Positions 8,661 to 16,306 of a stretch of 64,000 nucleotides of DNA are shown here, piece by piece (within the stretch, counting starts at the first letter, position 1; each line of letters starts with the position of its first letter). The notes beneath the pieces were generated by a model. It was not told where the DNA came from, made no database searches, and saw only the letters and a program-made list of their open reading frames with translations. The position numbers and the translations under genes are program-made. The DNA is from Nocardioides thalensis (GTDB taxonomy: Bacteria; Actinomycetota; Actinomycetes; Propionibacteriales; Nocardioidaceae), in assembly GCF_013410655.1 (NCBI RefSeq), contig NZ_JACCFP010000001.1:1240001-1304000 (forward strand), given 5' to 3'.

Positions 8661-9086
8661 TCAGCCCATCTGGGAATCGACCGTGACCTGGTACGAGACG
8701 AGCGTCGACCTCGAGCTTCCGACGCCGAAGGTGACGGTCACGTCGACCCCTGCATCCACCCACCTGCCTCGCATCCACCGCCGGCTGAACCAAAAGCGCT
8801 GCAGACCTGCCTCGGTGAGAGCGGCGTCGACAGCCGCGACCACCTCGCGTCGTGAGCCGGCGATCGACGTCTCGACCTCCCACTTCCTGTATTCGCGCGC
8901 GACCGCCTCGACGTTCCCGGCGAAGGCCTCCGCGGGCAGCGGCACGTCCTCGATCGTGTGGGACTCGGGCGGCTCGCCGAAGTGGGGCTCTCGGGCCGCC
9001 TCGGGATCCTCGGCCGAACAGGCGGCCGTGCCGATCGAGAGCAGCAATCCAGCGGTGAGCAGGCCCCACCTGTCGCGACGTCCCAT
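8661..9086 (-). CDS. Small lipoprotein of unknown function
   Basis: A 141-residue protein with a lipoprotein signal (MGRRDRWG, hydrophobic core, lipobox GTAAC with Cys23). The mature part is acidic at first, then forms a compact alpha/beta domain with VEAVAREYRKWEVETS and ends with a strand-rich segment (GVDVTVTFGVGSSRSTLVSYQVT). It would sit on the outer face of the membrane. The start was chosen to place the signal peptide at the N-terminus; an upstream ATG at about 9139 in the same frame is less likely. No family was recognised, and neighbours give no clue. The 150-bp gap between it and the HNH gene contains nothing identifiable. Confidence 0.65.
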   Translation of the reverse strand: MGRRDRWGLLTAGLLLSIGTAACSAEDPEAAREPHFGEPPESHTIEDVPLPAEAFAGNVEAVAREYRKWEVETSIAGSRREVVAAVDAALTEAGLQRFWFSRRWMRGRWVDAGVDVTVTFGVGSSRSTLVSYQVTVDSQMG

Positions 9087-9210
9087 CCGCGCTCCGTTCG
9101 GTCCGAACATCTCGTGCGGCCGTCGCTCGAGGTAGCGCATCGTAGGGCGCCCCGACCGCCCGGGAGCGTCGGTCCCATCTAGGAACCGCCGAGTGCCGTG
9201 GCCGAGCCGG

Positions 9211-10056
9211 TCAGCGCAGGTGGTCGGCCAGCGATCCCTGGGGACCGAACAGGCGCTCGGTCCAGACGCGGAGCAGCTCCTCGTTGTCATGGTCGGAGGG
9301 GTGGAACCCCTCGCGCCAGTAGTCCGCGAGGCTGCGCCTGACGTCGGCCTGCAGGAAGGGCGACCGTCGCAGCCGCCACACGCTCCGGGCCAGGCGCACC
9401 GGGTTGTACGTCGCGCGGTCGCGCAGCATGGAGAGGACCGTCGCGATCAGCACGGTGCCGAGCAGCCCGACGGTCTGGATCGCGAAGCCGAGCCGCCGTA
9501 CGCGCTCCGAGCCGCCGATCGTCCGGTAGACGTCGAAGGCGACGGCCTTGTGCTCGGTCTCCTCGAGGGCGTGCCAGAGCAGGATGTTGCGCACCTCGGT
9601 GTCGCCGAGCAGCTGCTGCGCCTCGGGCTTGGTGAGGAGGCACTCCGCGATCGTGGCCGTGTAGTGCTCGAGCGCCGCGGTGTAGGCGAGGCAGAGCCGG
9701 GCCGGGGCCCGCTTGGTGGCCGAGGCGAGGGAGGCCTTCACGAACCGGCTCACCCGGTGGGTCGGGTAGCCCATCTCCTGGAGCCGCCGGTTGAGCTCGC
9801 GGTGCTCGCGACCGTGCGTGGCCTCCTGGCCGATGAACCCGCGCACCTGCTCGCGCAGCACGGGGTCGGTGACCTGGCCGGCGTAGTGCCGCACCGACCG
9901 GATGAAGAAGTCCTCGCCCGGTGGGAACGTCGCCGACAGGACGGCCACGACGTGGCTCATCATCAGGTCGTCCTCGACGTAGTGCCGGTGGAGCGACCCT
10001 GCGGGGTAGCGGAAGCGGATCCGGCGCACGGGGAGCGCGCGTTCCGGGCGGTCCAT
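9211..10056 (-). CDS. Predicted metal-dependent hydrolase (PF10118 family)
   Basis: A 281-residue protein of the PF10118 family, thought to have a ferritin-like helical core binding metal through Glu/His residues. Visible candidate ligands are in HYVEDD near residue 25, GQEATHGREHRELNRR, LEHYTATIAE and WHALEETEHKAVAFD. A hydrophobic helix follows (about residues 195-215), suggesting loose membrane association. The reaction is not established for the family; related proteins are often found near lipid-metabolism genes. It is followed at its 5' side by the GNAT gene in the same orientation with a 9-bp gap, so the two may be co-transcribed. Confidence 0.8.
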   Translation of the reverse strand: MDRPERALPVRRIRFRYPAGSLHRHYVEDDLMMSHVVAVLSATFPPGEDFFIRSVRHYAGQVTDPVLREQVRGFIGQEATHGREHRELNRRLQEMGYPTHRVSRFVKASLASATKRAPARLCLAYTAALEHYTATIAECLLTKPEAQQLLGDTEVRNILLWHALEETEHKAVAFDVYRTIGGSERVRRLGFAIQTVGLLGTVLIATVLSMLRDRATYNPVRLARSVWRLRRSPFLQADVRRSLADYWREGFHPSDHDNEELLRVWTERLFGPQGSLADHLR

Positions 10057-10065
10057 CCGTCGAGG

Positions 10066-11001
10066 CTAGCCCGGAGGGGTGAGGTAGCGACAGGTGTGGT
10101 GCGGCATCAGCCCGAGCGCGTCGTACAGCGCGATCGCGGGTGCGTTGTCGACCTCGACGTGCAGCCACACGGTGGTGGCGCCCTGCTCCGCGCCCCACTC
10201 GAGGAGCTCGCCCATGACGGCGGTGGCGAGGCCCTGGCGCCGGTGCGCGGTGTCGACCTCGACGCCGTGCACCCCGAGCCAGTCGCCGTCGATCGCCGCC
10301 TCGCCTTGCGCCCACGTCGCCGAGCCGTCGCCGACCGTGACGACCGCGCGGGTGCCGTCCGTCGACGCGAGCTCGGCCATCCCGTCGACCGCGCGCAGGC
10401 GGCGCCGTACCTGGGTCAGCGAGGCGAGCCGGAGATCGGCGTCCCCCGTCGGGTCGACGGTCCAGCCGAGGTCCCGGAAGGCTTGCTCCTCGGCCGAGCC
10501 GAGCTCGACCTGGACGTACGTCGGCCGCCGGCGGCCGTCGTAGAACTCTCGTACGGCGGCCGCCGCCTCGACGTGCGGCAGGCCGGGGTCGCCGAAGGCC
10601 AGGCACGAGTTCGCCCGCCGGCGGAGCCGGCCCACGGGGGCGACGTCGGTGCGCAGCAGCCACTCGCCGAGCGGCGTCGTCTCGACCGTCGCCCAGAGGG
10701 ACGCGGTGTGCAGCTCGGCGTCGCGCGCGGAGACCCGGTGCCGCACAGACGGGCGGGGCGGCACCGGCTTGCCGGAGACGATGTCGGCGATCGGGATGGT
10801 GACCGGATCGCCCGACTCGGGGTGGAGCACGCAGACGCCGTCAGCCCACGCGACGCACACGCCGAGCAGGTCGGTCAGCGCCGGCCCGCCGGTCGGTCCG
10901 GTCTCGCCGCGGACGAGGCGGCGTACGACGACCCGCTGGCCCACGACGTGCGGGCCGAGGAGGTGGCGTCCCGGATCCTGAGGGTCGTGCGCGTCGCTCA
11001 C
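10066..11001 (-). CDS. GNAT-family N-acetyltransferase with an N-terminal extension
   Basis: This 311-residue protein has an N-terminal beta-rich region (about 1-80) that resembles a small barrel (GQRVVVRRL, VCVAWADGVCVLHP), a linker, and a C-terminal GNAT domain with the acetyl-CoA motif VEVDTAHRRQGLATAVMGELL and VEVDNAPAIALYDALGL. The substrate is unknown. The GTG at 11001 is preferred because it leaves 89 bp for the divergent ferredoxin promoter; an in-frame start further upstream (11055) would run into that promoter. Pairing of such a GNAT protein with fdxA and dapC is common in actinobacteria. Confidence 0.82.
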   Translation of the reverse strand: MSDAHDPQDPGRHLLGPHVVGQRVVVRRLVRGETGPTGGPALTDLLGVCVAWADGVCVLHPESGDPVTIPIADIVSGKPVPPRPSVRHRVSARDAELHTASLWATVETTPLGEWLLRTDVAPVGRLRRRANSCLAFGDPGLPHVEAAAAVREFYDGRRRPTYVQVELGSAEEQAFRDLGWTVDPTGDADLRLASLTQVRRRLRAVDGMAELASTDGTRAVVTVGDGSATWAQGEAAIDGDWLGVHGVEVDTAHRRQGLATAVMGELLEWGAEQGATTVWLHVEVDNAPAIALYDALGLMPHHTCRYLTPPG

Positions 11002-11090
11002 GGCCGGGATACTAGGCTGGCCGCCGACACGAAAGGCTTTCGTGTCCCCGAGCACCCCGTACCGCAGCCCTGGTCCAGGAGGAACACACG

Positions 11091-11414
11091 ATGACCTACG
11101 TCATCTCGCAGCCGTGCGTCGACGTCAAGGACAAGGCGTGCGTCGACGAGTGTCCCGTCGACTGCATCTACGAGGGCAAGCGGATGCTCTACATCCACCC
11201 CGACGAGTGCGTCGACTGCGGTGCGTGCGAGCCGGTCTGCCCCGTCGAGGCGATCTTCTACGAGGACGACACCCCGGAGGAGTGGAAGCAGTACTACGAC
11301 GCCAACGTCCACTTCTTCGACGACCTCGGCTCGCCGGGGGGCGCCGCGAAGATGGGCGAGATCGACAAGGACCACGAGTTCATCGCGGCCCTGCCGCCGC
11401 AGAACCAGGACTGA
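11091..11414 (+). CDS. fdxA: Seven-iron ferredoxin
   Basis: A 107-residue ferredoxin carrying a [3Fe-4S] and a [4Fe-4S] cluster. The first cluster is bound by Cys9, Cys17 and Cys50; residues at the C-x7-C spacing show the usual loss of one ligand. The second cluster is bound by Cys21, Cys40, Cys43 and Cys46 (ECVDCGACEPVCP). It acts as a cytosolic electron carrier, in actinobacteria often to cytochromes P450 or other oxidoreductases. The C-terminal acidic extension (about 60-107) is typical of this actinobacterial type. Its stop codon overlaps the probable CTG start of dapC. Confidence 0.95.
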   Translation: MTYVISQPCVDVKDKACVDECPVDCIYEGKRMLYIHPDECVDCGACEPVCPVEAIFYEDDTPEEWKQYYDANVHFFDDLGSPGGAAKMGEIDKDHEFIAALPPQNQD

Positions 11415-12514
11415 CGCTGACCGTCTCCGGCCGGCTTCCCGACTTCCCGTGGGACAAGCTGACGTCGTACGCCGCCACGGCGCGCGCGCACGCTGACGGC
11501 ATCGTCGACCTGTCGGTCGGCACGCCCGTCGACCCGACGCCGGAGGTCGTGCAGGAGGCGCTCCGCGCTGCGGCGGACGCGCCCGGCTACCCGCTGACGA
11601 TCGGGCGTCCCGAGAGCCGCCAGGCGGTCGTCGACTGGCTGGCGCGCCGCCACGGCGTCACCGGCCTCGACATCAGCAACGTGCTGCCGCTGATCGGCTC
11701 CAAGGAGCTGATCGCGTCCGCGGCGCTGCACCTCGGCGTCGGCCCGGGCGACCTGGTCGCCTACCCCGAGCTGGCCTATCCGACCTACGAGGTCGGAGCC
11801 GCCCTCGCCGGCGCCCGCGCCGTGGCCACCGACTCGCTGACGGCTCTCGGCCCCGAGACGCCGCGCATCCTCTGGATCAACTCGCCGTCCAACCCGACCG
11901 GGCGGGTGCTGCCGAAGGACCACCTGAAGAAGGTCGTCGACTGGTGCCGCGAGCGCGGCGTGCTGCTGATCTCCGACGAGTGCTACATCGAGTGCGTCTG
12001 GGAGGGGGAGGCCCTCTCCGTGCTGCACCCCGACATCTGCGGCGGCAGCACCGAGGGCATCCTCGCGGTCCACTCGCTGTCGAAGCGCTCCAACTTGGCG
12101 GGCTACCGCTGCGCCTTCGTCGTGGGTGACCCGGCCGTCGTGGGCGAGCTGCTCGCGGTCCGCAAGAACCTCGGACTCCAGATGCCCGCTCCCCAGCAGG
12201 CCGCGATGATCGCGGCGCTCGACGACGACGAGCACGTCGCGGAGCAGCACGCGCGCTACGCCGCACGACGGGCCAAGCTGCTCACCGCCCTCGAGGCCGC
12301 GGGCTTCTCGATCGAGCACTCCGAGGCGTCGCTCTACCTCTGGGCGACCCGCGGCGAGGACTGCTGGTCCACCGTGGCCTCGCTCGCCGAGCGGGGCATC
12401 CTGGTCGCCCCCGGCGCGTTCTACGGCGCTGCGGGCAGCAGCCACGTGCGGGTCGCGTTCACGGCCACCGATGAGCGGGTCGACGCCGCGGTGGCACGCC
12501 TCTCCGCGATCTGA
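11411..12514 (+). CDS. dapC: Succinyldiaminopimelate transaminase, probable CTG start
   Basis: A fold-type I aminotransferase of about 367 residues that converts N-succinyl-2-amino-6-oxopimelate to N-succinyl-diaminopimelate in lysine/DAP synthesis. The start region SGRLPDFPWDKL and the segment GIVDLSVGTPVDPTP are typical of actinobacterial DapC. The PLP Lys is in VHSLSKRSNLAGYR; NSPSNPTGR and SDECY are also present. No ATG, GTG or TTG occurs in frame between the upstream stop and residue 40 or so, yet conservation begins at once. The best start is therefore the CTG at 11411, whose last two bases form the fdxA stop (CTGA overlap). A sequencing error or an unusual fusion are the alternatives. 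Confidence 0.85.
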   Translation: MTLTVSGRLPDFPWDKLTSYAATARAHADGIVDLSVGTPVDPTPEVVQEALRAAADAPGYPLTIGRPESRQAVVDWLARRHGVTGLDISNVLPLIGSKELIASAALHLGVGPGDLVAYPELAYPTYEVGAALAGARAVATDSLTALGPETPRILWINSPSNPTGRVLPKDHLKKVVDWCRERGVLLISDECYIECVWEGEALSVLHPDICGGSTEGILAVHSLSKRSNLAGYRCAFVVGDPAVVGELLAVRKNLGLQMPAPQQAAMIAALDDDEHVAEQHARYAARRAKLLTALEAAGFSIEHSEASLYLWATRGEDCWSTVASLAERGILVAPGAFYGAAGSSHVRVAFTATDERVDAAVARLSAI

Positions 12515-12549
12515 CGCGGTCCGGGCGCGTCCGCAGGTACCGTCGGCGC

Positions 12550-13308
12550 GTGCGCTGGCTGTGGGTGATCGGGCTGCTGTTGGTCGTCGCGTGCTCTCCG
12601 GACGAGGAGGTGGGGAGCGGTGGCGAGTCCGGCCCGACCGCGTCGCCATCGTCCGCCGTGGCGACCGAGGCGGCGGAGGACGACCTGCTGCTCCACGTGC
12701 CGCCCGGAGGCGAGGGCAAGCGGCCATTGGTGCTGCTCTTCCACGGCACGCCCGGGGCGCCCGAGCAGCTGGCGCAGGACACCCGCTTCAACCGACTGGC
12801 CGACGAGGAGGGCTTCGTCGTCGCCTACCCCGATCCCTACCTCGAGATCGGCGCGCTCCGCGACCTGATCGACCGCCTGGTGGCCGAGGAGGGCGTCGAC
12901 CCGCGGCGCGTCTACGCGGGCGGGTTCTCCCGCGGGGCATCGCTGGTCTACGACCTGGCCGTTCGGCTTCCCGACCGGATCGCGGCGTTCGCACCCGTCA
13001 GCGGCCTCCCACCCAGCGACTTCTCGCCCCGCCGCGCCGTACCCCTGATCACCTTCCAGGGCGGCCGCGACAACCTGGCCGCCGGTTTCCCGTCGACCAA
13101 CAGGACGTGGGCGAAGGCCGCCGGCTGCGAGCAGCCGGAGGTCGCCGAGATCCGGATGTACGGCGGACCCGCGCGCCGCTCCATCGCCCAGTGCGACGAC
13201 GGGGCGGTGCACGCGGTCTACGAGCTGCCGCGGATGGGCCACGAGTGGCCGCGGGAGGCGACGGGGCTGATCTGGGAGTTCTTCGAGGCCCACCGCCTCG
13301 GCGGCTGA
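12550..13308 (+). CDS. Secreted lipoprotein esterase, PHB-depolymerase/LpqC-like
   Basis: A 252-residue protein with a lipoprotein signal peptide (lipobox VVAC, Cys15) and a Ser/Thr/Pro-rich linker. The alpha/beta-hydrolase domain has the oxyanion-loop motif LLFHGTPG, the nucleophile Ser127 in GGFSRG, and the catalytic His in RMGHEWP. This resembles feruloyl esterase/PHB-depolymerase family proteins such as mycobacterial LpqC. It would hydrolyse ester substrates outside the membrane; which ones cannot be told. The start is GTG, 35 bp after dapC, so it may be read through from that operon. It converges with the next lipoprotein gene with 1 bp between them. Confidence 0.82.
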   Translation: MRWLWVIGLLLVVACSPDEEVGSGGESGPTASPSSAVATEAAEDDLLLHVPPGGEGKRPLVLLFHGTPGAPEQLAQDTRFNRLADEEGFVVAYPDPYLEIGALRDLIDRLVAEEGVDPRRVYAGGFSRGASLVYDLAVRLPDRIAAFAPVSGLPPSDFSPRRAVPLITFQGGRDNLAAGFPSTNRTWAKAAGCEQPEVAEIRMYGGPARRSIAQCDDGAVHAVYELPRMGHEWPREATGLIWEFFEAHRLGG

Positions 13309-13309
13309 C

Positions 13310-13804
13310 TCACAATCCCGTCTCCCAGTAGATGAAGTCCCCACCGCCGCTCGGCAGGTAAGAGATCCGCTCGAGGTCGATGCCCTGCGGCGCCATCAGG
13401 ATGGTGCACGCCTCGACGGTCTCGCCGGCGCCGATCTCCTCGGGCACCCCGGCGCACTCGGTGAAGGCGGGTCCGCCCATGTCGATGACGACGAGCGGGC
13501 TGATCAGGTTCTCGTCGGCGTCCTCGCCGCTCGGGCGGCCCGGGGCCACGGGGGAGTCGCTCTCGTTCTCGAACGTCACGTCGACGTAGAACACCTGCTG
13601 GCCCTGCTCCTCGGGGTCGAGGCTGAAGCCGCCGGCCTCGAGCTCGTCGGTCGAGCCGGTGCGCACGTCGGTCACGGCGACCGTGCCGAAGTCGACCTCC
13701 GCGGCGGTGCCCAGGGAGAGCTCGTCGGAGCCGGAGCAGCCGGCGAGGGCGGTGGCCGTCGCGGCGATGGCGAGGAGGAGGGGGATCGGGTGGCGGGAGG
13801 TCAT
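13310..13804 (-). CDS. Secreted lipoprotein of unknown function
   Basis: A 164-residue lipoprotein with a clear signal peptide and lipobox (LAGC, Cys23). The mature part is predicted to be a beta-sandwich: strands such as VDFGTVAVTDVRT, QQVFYVDVTFENES and SPLVVIDMGG suggest a DUF4352-like immunoglobulin fold, often found in Gram-positive lipoproteins. A Cys pair (ECAG ... VEACTI) could form a disulfide. The function is unknown. It is the last gene of a minus-strand group of exported proteins covering 13310-15777. Confidence 0.72.
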   Translation of the reverse strand: MTSRHPIPLLLAIAATATALAGCSGSDELSLGTAAEVDFGTVAVTDVRTGSTDELEAGGFSLDPEEQGQQVFYVDVTFENESDSPVAPGRPSGEDADENLISPLVVIDMGGPAFTECAGVPEEIGAGETVEACTILMAPQGIDLERISYLPSGGGDFIYWETGL

Positions 13805-13827
13805 CGGTGTGTCCCTTCAGGAGAGAG

Positions 13828-13865
13828 CCCCGAGACCGGACATCTCACGATGCCCGGTCCCGGGG
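13828..13865 (-). terminator. GC-rich hairpin, probable terminator
   Basis: CCCCGAGACCGG at 13828-13839 is complementary, with 11 of 12 positions paired, to CCGGTCCCGGGG at 13854-13865, leaving a 14-base loop. It lies 46 bp downstream of the minus-strand gene ending at 13912. There is no clear U-tract, as is common for actinobacterial hairpin terminators. Confidence 0.55.
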
Positions 13866-13911
13866 TGTGCCGCTAGTGGCCGCGGCGGGTGATGTGGTTG
13901 ACGGTCATCGG

Positions 13912-14286
13912 TCAGCGGACGGCCTGGACCGTCGGGCTGAGGTCGCGGGCGCACGTGGTGGTGGCCTTGACCTTGGCGTAGAAGAAGCCCTCGGTGCCGG
14001 TGTTGCCGGTGTTCCAGCTGCCGTCGCTGTCGGCGGTGTCGGACGCGAACTTCACGTCGTCGCCGCCACCACGGCTGCCGACCTGCTTGATGACGATGAC
14101 CTTGCGGCCCTCGACACAGGCGGGGTTGCTGCTGGTGACGAAGCCGGACAGGTCCGTGCCCTCGGCCTGGATGGTCACCGTCGTCCGGGAGCCGGCGGCG
14201 TGGGCGGAGGTGGCGGTGCCGGCGACGACCGCGGTGGCGGCGCTGGCGGCGAGGACGGTGGCGGCGATGCGGGTGATGGTGTTCAT
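13912..14286 (-). CDS. Small secreted protein of unknown function
   Basis: A 124-residue protein with a Sec signal peptide ending near AHAAGS (cleavage about residue 31). The mature domain is about 93 residues with strands TTVTIQAEGTDLSGFVTS and ACVEGRKVIVIKQVG, a Gly/Asp-rich loop, then GFFYAKVKATTTCARDLS. Two Cys residues could form a disulfide. The pattern resembles a bacterial Ig-like or carboxypeptidase-regulatory-like sandwich. It follows the P-domain protein gene by 90 bp on the same strand; that gap contains a short hairpin (GCCAG/CTGGC, 14351-14367). No enzymatic residues are evident. Confidence 0.7.
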   Translation of the reverse strand: MNTITRIAATVLAASAATAVVAGTATSAHAAGSRTTVTIQAEGTDLSGFVTSSNPACVEGRKVIVIKQVGSRGGGDDVKFASDTADSDGSWNTGNTGTEGFFYAKVKATTTCARDLSPTVQAVR

Positions 14287-14376
14287 GACGTTTCCTCTCG
14301 GGGGGTTCTGGAGCGCGGTGTGCGCTTATGCCAGGTGTGATGCAGCCGCCGCCAGGAAAGTTCTGGCGATCTCGAA

Positions 14377-15777
14377 CTAATTCCGGATCCGCCAGGTCCA
14401 GGTGGCCGAAGTGGCGTCGCGGTTGCCCGCGAGGTCGGTCGCCCGCACCCGGAAGACGTGTCGGCCGAGGGCGAGCCGCGCGTAGCTGCGAGGCGAGGTG
14501 CACGCCCGCCAGGCCCGGTCGTCGAGCTTGCACTGGAACGTCGACCCGTTCTCCGTCGCGCTGAACGAGAACGCCGCGCTGCGGGACCTCGTCGGCGAGG
14601 CCGGCCCGGCCGTGATCGTCGTGTCGGGAGCGGTGGCGTCGGGTGCGCCGAGCTCGAACGACAGGGAGACGTCGCTCAGGTAGCCGGAGTGCGCGGCGAA
14701 GTCGTCGTTGATGTAGACCTTCCAGTCCCCGTTGGGGTTGGTGCCGTAGAGCGACCGGAGCAGCCCGGTCGAGTACGGCCCGGCCGGTGCGGGCGCCGGC
14801 ATCACGTCGCCGGGCTCGTAGGCGGTCGGGGCGAAGTTGATCCCGCCGCCGCCGGCCCCGCCGAGGTTGCAGTTGCCGTTGTCGGACATCGCCGGGTCGC
14901 GGTCGTTGAGGCGCCAGGTCTTCCCGAGCGGCGGCGCGAAATGCCCGCAGGCGTCGGACATGAGCCAGATCTTCTGGCCTCCGGGCGCGACCAGCAGGAT
15001 GTCGAGGTCGTCGGGGCGGGAGTGCCCGATGCCGTGCAGGTTGACGGCGACGTCCTCGATCACGCCGGACCTTCCCGACACCGGGATGGTCAGCGGGTAC
15101 GGCGTGGCGGGTCCCTCGCCGTCCGCGTCCGCGGGCACCACGATCGACTGGCTCGCGGTCTCGATGATGACCCGGAAGCCCTGCAGCACCACGCCGTGGT
15201 CGGCGCCGTTGGGGAACCGGTTGGTGTCGTCGTGGACGAACAGCTGCCAGGTCCCGTTCGGGTTCTCGCCGTTGAACGCCGACAGGCTGTGCTTGAGCGA
15301 CAGGGGCGCCGGGGCGGGGAGGATGTCGGGGGTCGGGAAGAGGCCGGGGTTGCTCGGCTTCCAGGAGCCCGAGGCGCACTGGGAGCCGGGCAGCTGGCTG
15401 GCCGCCTCGTCGTCGATCGTCCAGTAGTTCTGGATGACCGGGCCCGCGCCGCACGAGTCCGACACCAGCAGCACCGCGGTGCCGGCCGGCGACTTCAGCA
15501 CGATGTCGAGGTCGGAGCCGAAGCCGTGGGTCACCTGGTTGAGGTCGACGTTGACGTCGGTGATCGGCCCGTCGATGCCCCACATGGTGGTCGTCGACGG
15601 GTAGTGGTTGGCCTTCTGCGCCGTGTCGGCGTTGGTCGGCGCGTCGATGATGATGGCTTGCGGGTTGCCGGGCGCAGAGACCGCGTTGTCCGGCGCGGCG
15701 GTCGCGACGCCGCTGAGCGTCGCGCCGATGGCGAGGGTGAGCGCCGTGGCGCTCCGGGAGCGGTGGGTGGTCTTCAT
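14377..15777 (-). CDS. Secreted protein with two P/Homo B-like domains and an Ig-like domain
   Basis: A 466-residue exported protein with a signal peptide (cleavage around ATAAPD). Two repeats of about 170 residues resemble the P (Homo B) domain of proprotein convertases: the first has VTHGFGSDLDIVLKSPAGTAVLLVS and FNGENPNGTWQLFVHDD, the second IGHSRPDDLDILLVAPGG and YGTNPNGDWKVYINDD. A C-terminal Ig-like domain (from about residue 385, PDTTITAGPASPTRS) resembles those of actinobacterial surface proteins. P domains normally accompany a subtilisin-like protease, but no protease domain is encoded in or beside this gene. It is probably a structural or adhesive secreted protein. The neighbours on the same strand are also exported. 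Confidence 0.75.
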   Translation of the reverse strand: MKTTHRSRSATALTLAIGATLSGVATAAPDNAVSAPGNPQAIIIDAPTNADTAQKANHYPSTTTMWGIDGPITDVNVDLNQVTHGFGSDLDIVLKSPAGTAVLLVSDSCGAGPVIQNYWTIDDEAASQLPGSQCASGSWKPSNPGLFPTPDILPAPAPLSLKHSLSAFNGENPNGTWQLFVHDDTNRFPNGADHGVVLQGFRVIIETASQSIVVPADADGEGPATPYPLTIPVSGRSGVIEDVAVNLHGIGHSRPDDLDILLVAPGGQKIWLMSDACGHFAPPLGKTWRLNDRDPAMSDNGNCNLGGAGGGGINFAPTAYEPGDVMPAPAPAGPYSTGLLRSLYGTNPNGDWKVYINDDFAAHSGYLSDVSLSFELGAPDATAPDTTITAGPASPTRSRSAAFSFSATENGSTFQCKLDDRAWRACTSPRSYARLALGRHVFRVRATDLAGNRDATSATWTWRIRN

Positions 15778-15857
15778 GCTTCGACGATCTGCTCGCGCGG
15801 ACGGACGCGACCAGTCGACGATCGATACCCGGCGGGTCCAGATTCGTGACCGCGCGC

Positions 15858-16247
15858 TCATGACGGGACCGTGGCGAGGACGCCGAGCATGTGGTTCATC
15901 ACGGCGAGGTGCTCGGCGGCCGGGCTGAACAGCACCAGCTCCGCGTCCTCCTCGACCCGGACCGAGTGGCCGGCGGGCCAGTGGAAGACGTCTCCGGTCA
16001 CGTCGGTCTCGCTGGCGCCGTCCGCGAAGGTGACGACGACGCGGCCGGCGAGCACGTAGCCCCAGTGCGGCGCGAAGCACACGTCGTCGTCGAGGCCGCG
16101 CAGCAGCGGGGCGATGTCGACCCCCGCGGCGAGGCTGAAGTACTCGGCGGCGAGCGGGCCGTGCGCCGTACCGAAGTCGGGCAGGTGGCGCGCGACGGCG
16201 CCGAGGGCGTTCATCTTCACGGGGAGGTCGTGCTTGGCGATGTGCAT
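15858..16247 (-). CDS. Small cupin-domain protein
   Basis: A 129-residue protein made of a single cupin barrel. The strand pattern HWGYVLAGRVVVTFADG followed by VTGDVFHWPAGHSVRVEEDAELVLFSP supplies the usual cupin motifs; His residues in the first motif and in FHWPAGH are candidate metal ligands. The ATG at 16247 is preceded by a good ribosome-binding site (GAGGAG) about 7 bases away. It diverges from the TPR protein gene, and the 59-bp gap contains a perfect palindrome close to both starts. The cupin could be the target of regulation by the TPR protein. Function is otherwise unknown. Confidence 0.75.
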   Translation of the reverse strand: MHIAKHDLPVKMNALGAVARHLPDFGTAHGPLAAEYFSLAAGVDIAPLLRGLDDDVCFAPHWGYVLAGRVVVTFADGASETDVTGDVFHWPAGHSVRVEEDAELVLFSPAAEHLAVMNHMLGVLATVPS

Positions 16248-16280
16248 GGTGGTGCTCCTCTCGGGGTTTGCCCGTGAGGC

Positions 16281-16306
16281 GTGACATCCGCTGTCACACT
16301 GTGACA
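16281..16306. promoter_or_regulatory. Candidate operator of a divergent promoter region
   Basis: TGTCACACTGTGACA at 16292-16306 is a perfect palindrome with 7-base arms and a single central base. A further GTGACA half-site at 16281-16286 forms a second inverted repeat with TGTCAC at 16292-16297. The element touches the ATG of the TPR gene and lies 34-60 bp from the cupin start. This is the layout of a site where a regulator could repress both genes. Confidence 0.6.

Noticed and set aside
9193..11094. Plus-strand frame covering the PF10118 and GNAT genes
   Set aside because: Antisense shadow; both minus-strand genes have clear family motifs.
11042..12514. Single long frame suggesting an N-terminal extension of DapC running through fdxA
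   Set aside because: The extension is out of frame with fdxA and is Arg-rich nonsense; fdxA is certain, so the extension is not coding.
13817..15583. Arg-rich frame overlapping the P-domain protein gene on the same strand
   Set aside because: Shadow of the real gene in another frame, with no signal peptide or domain.
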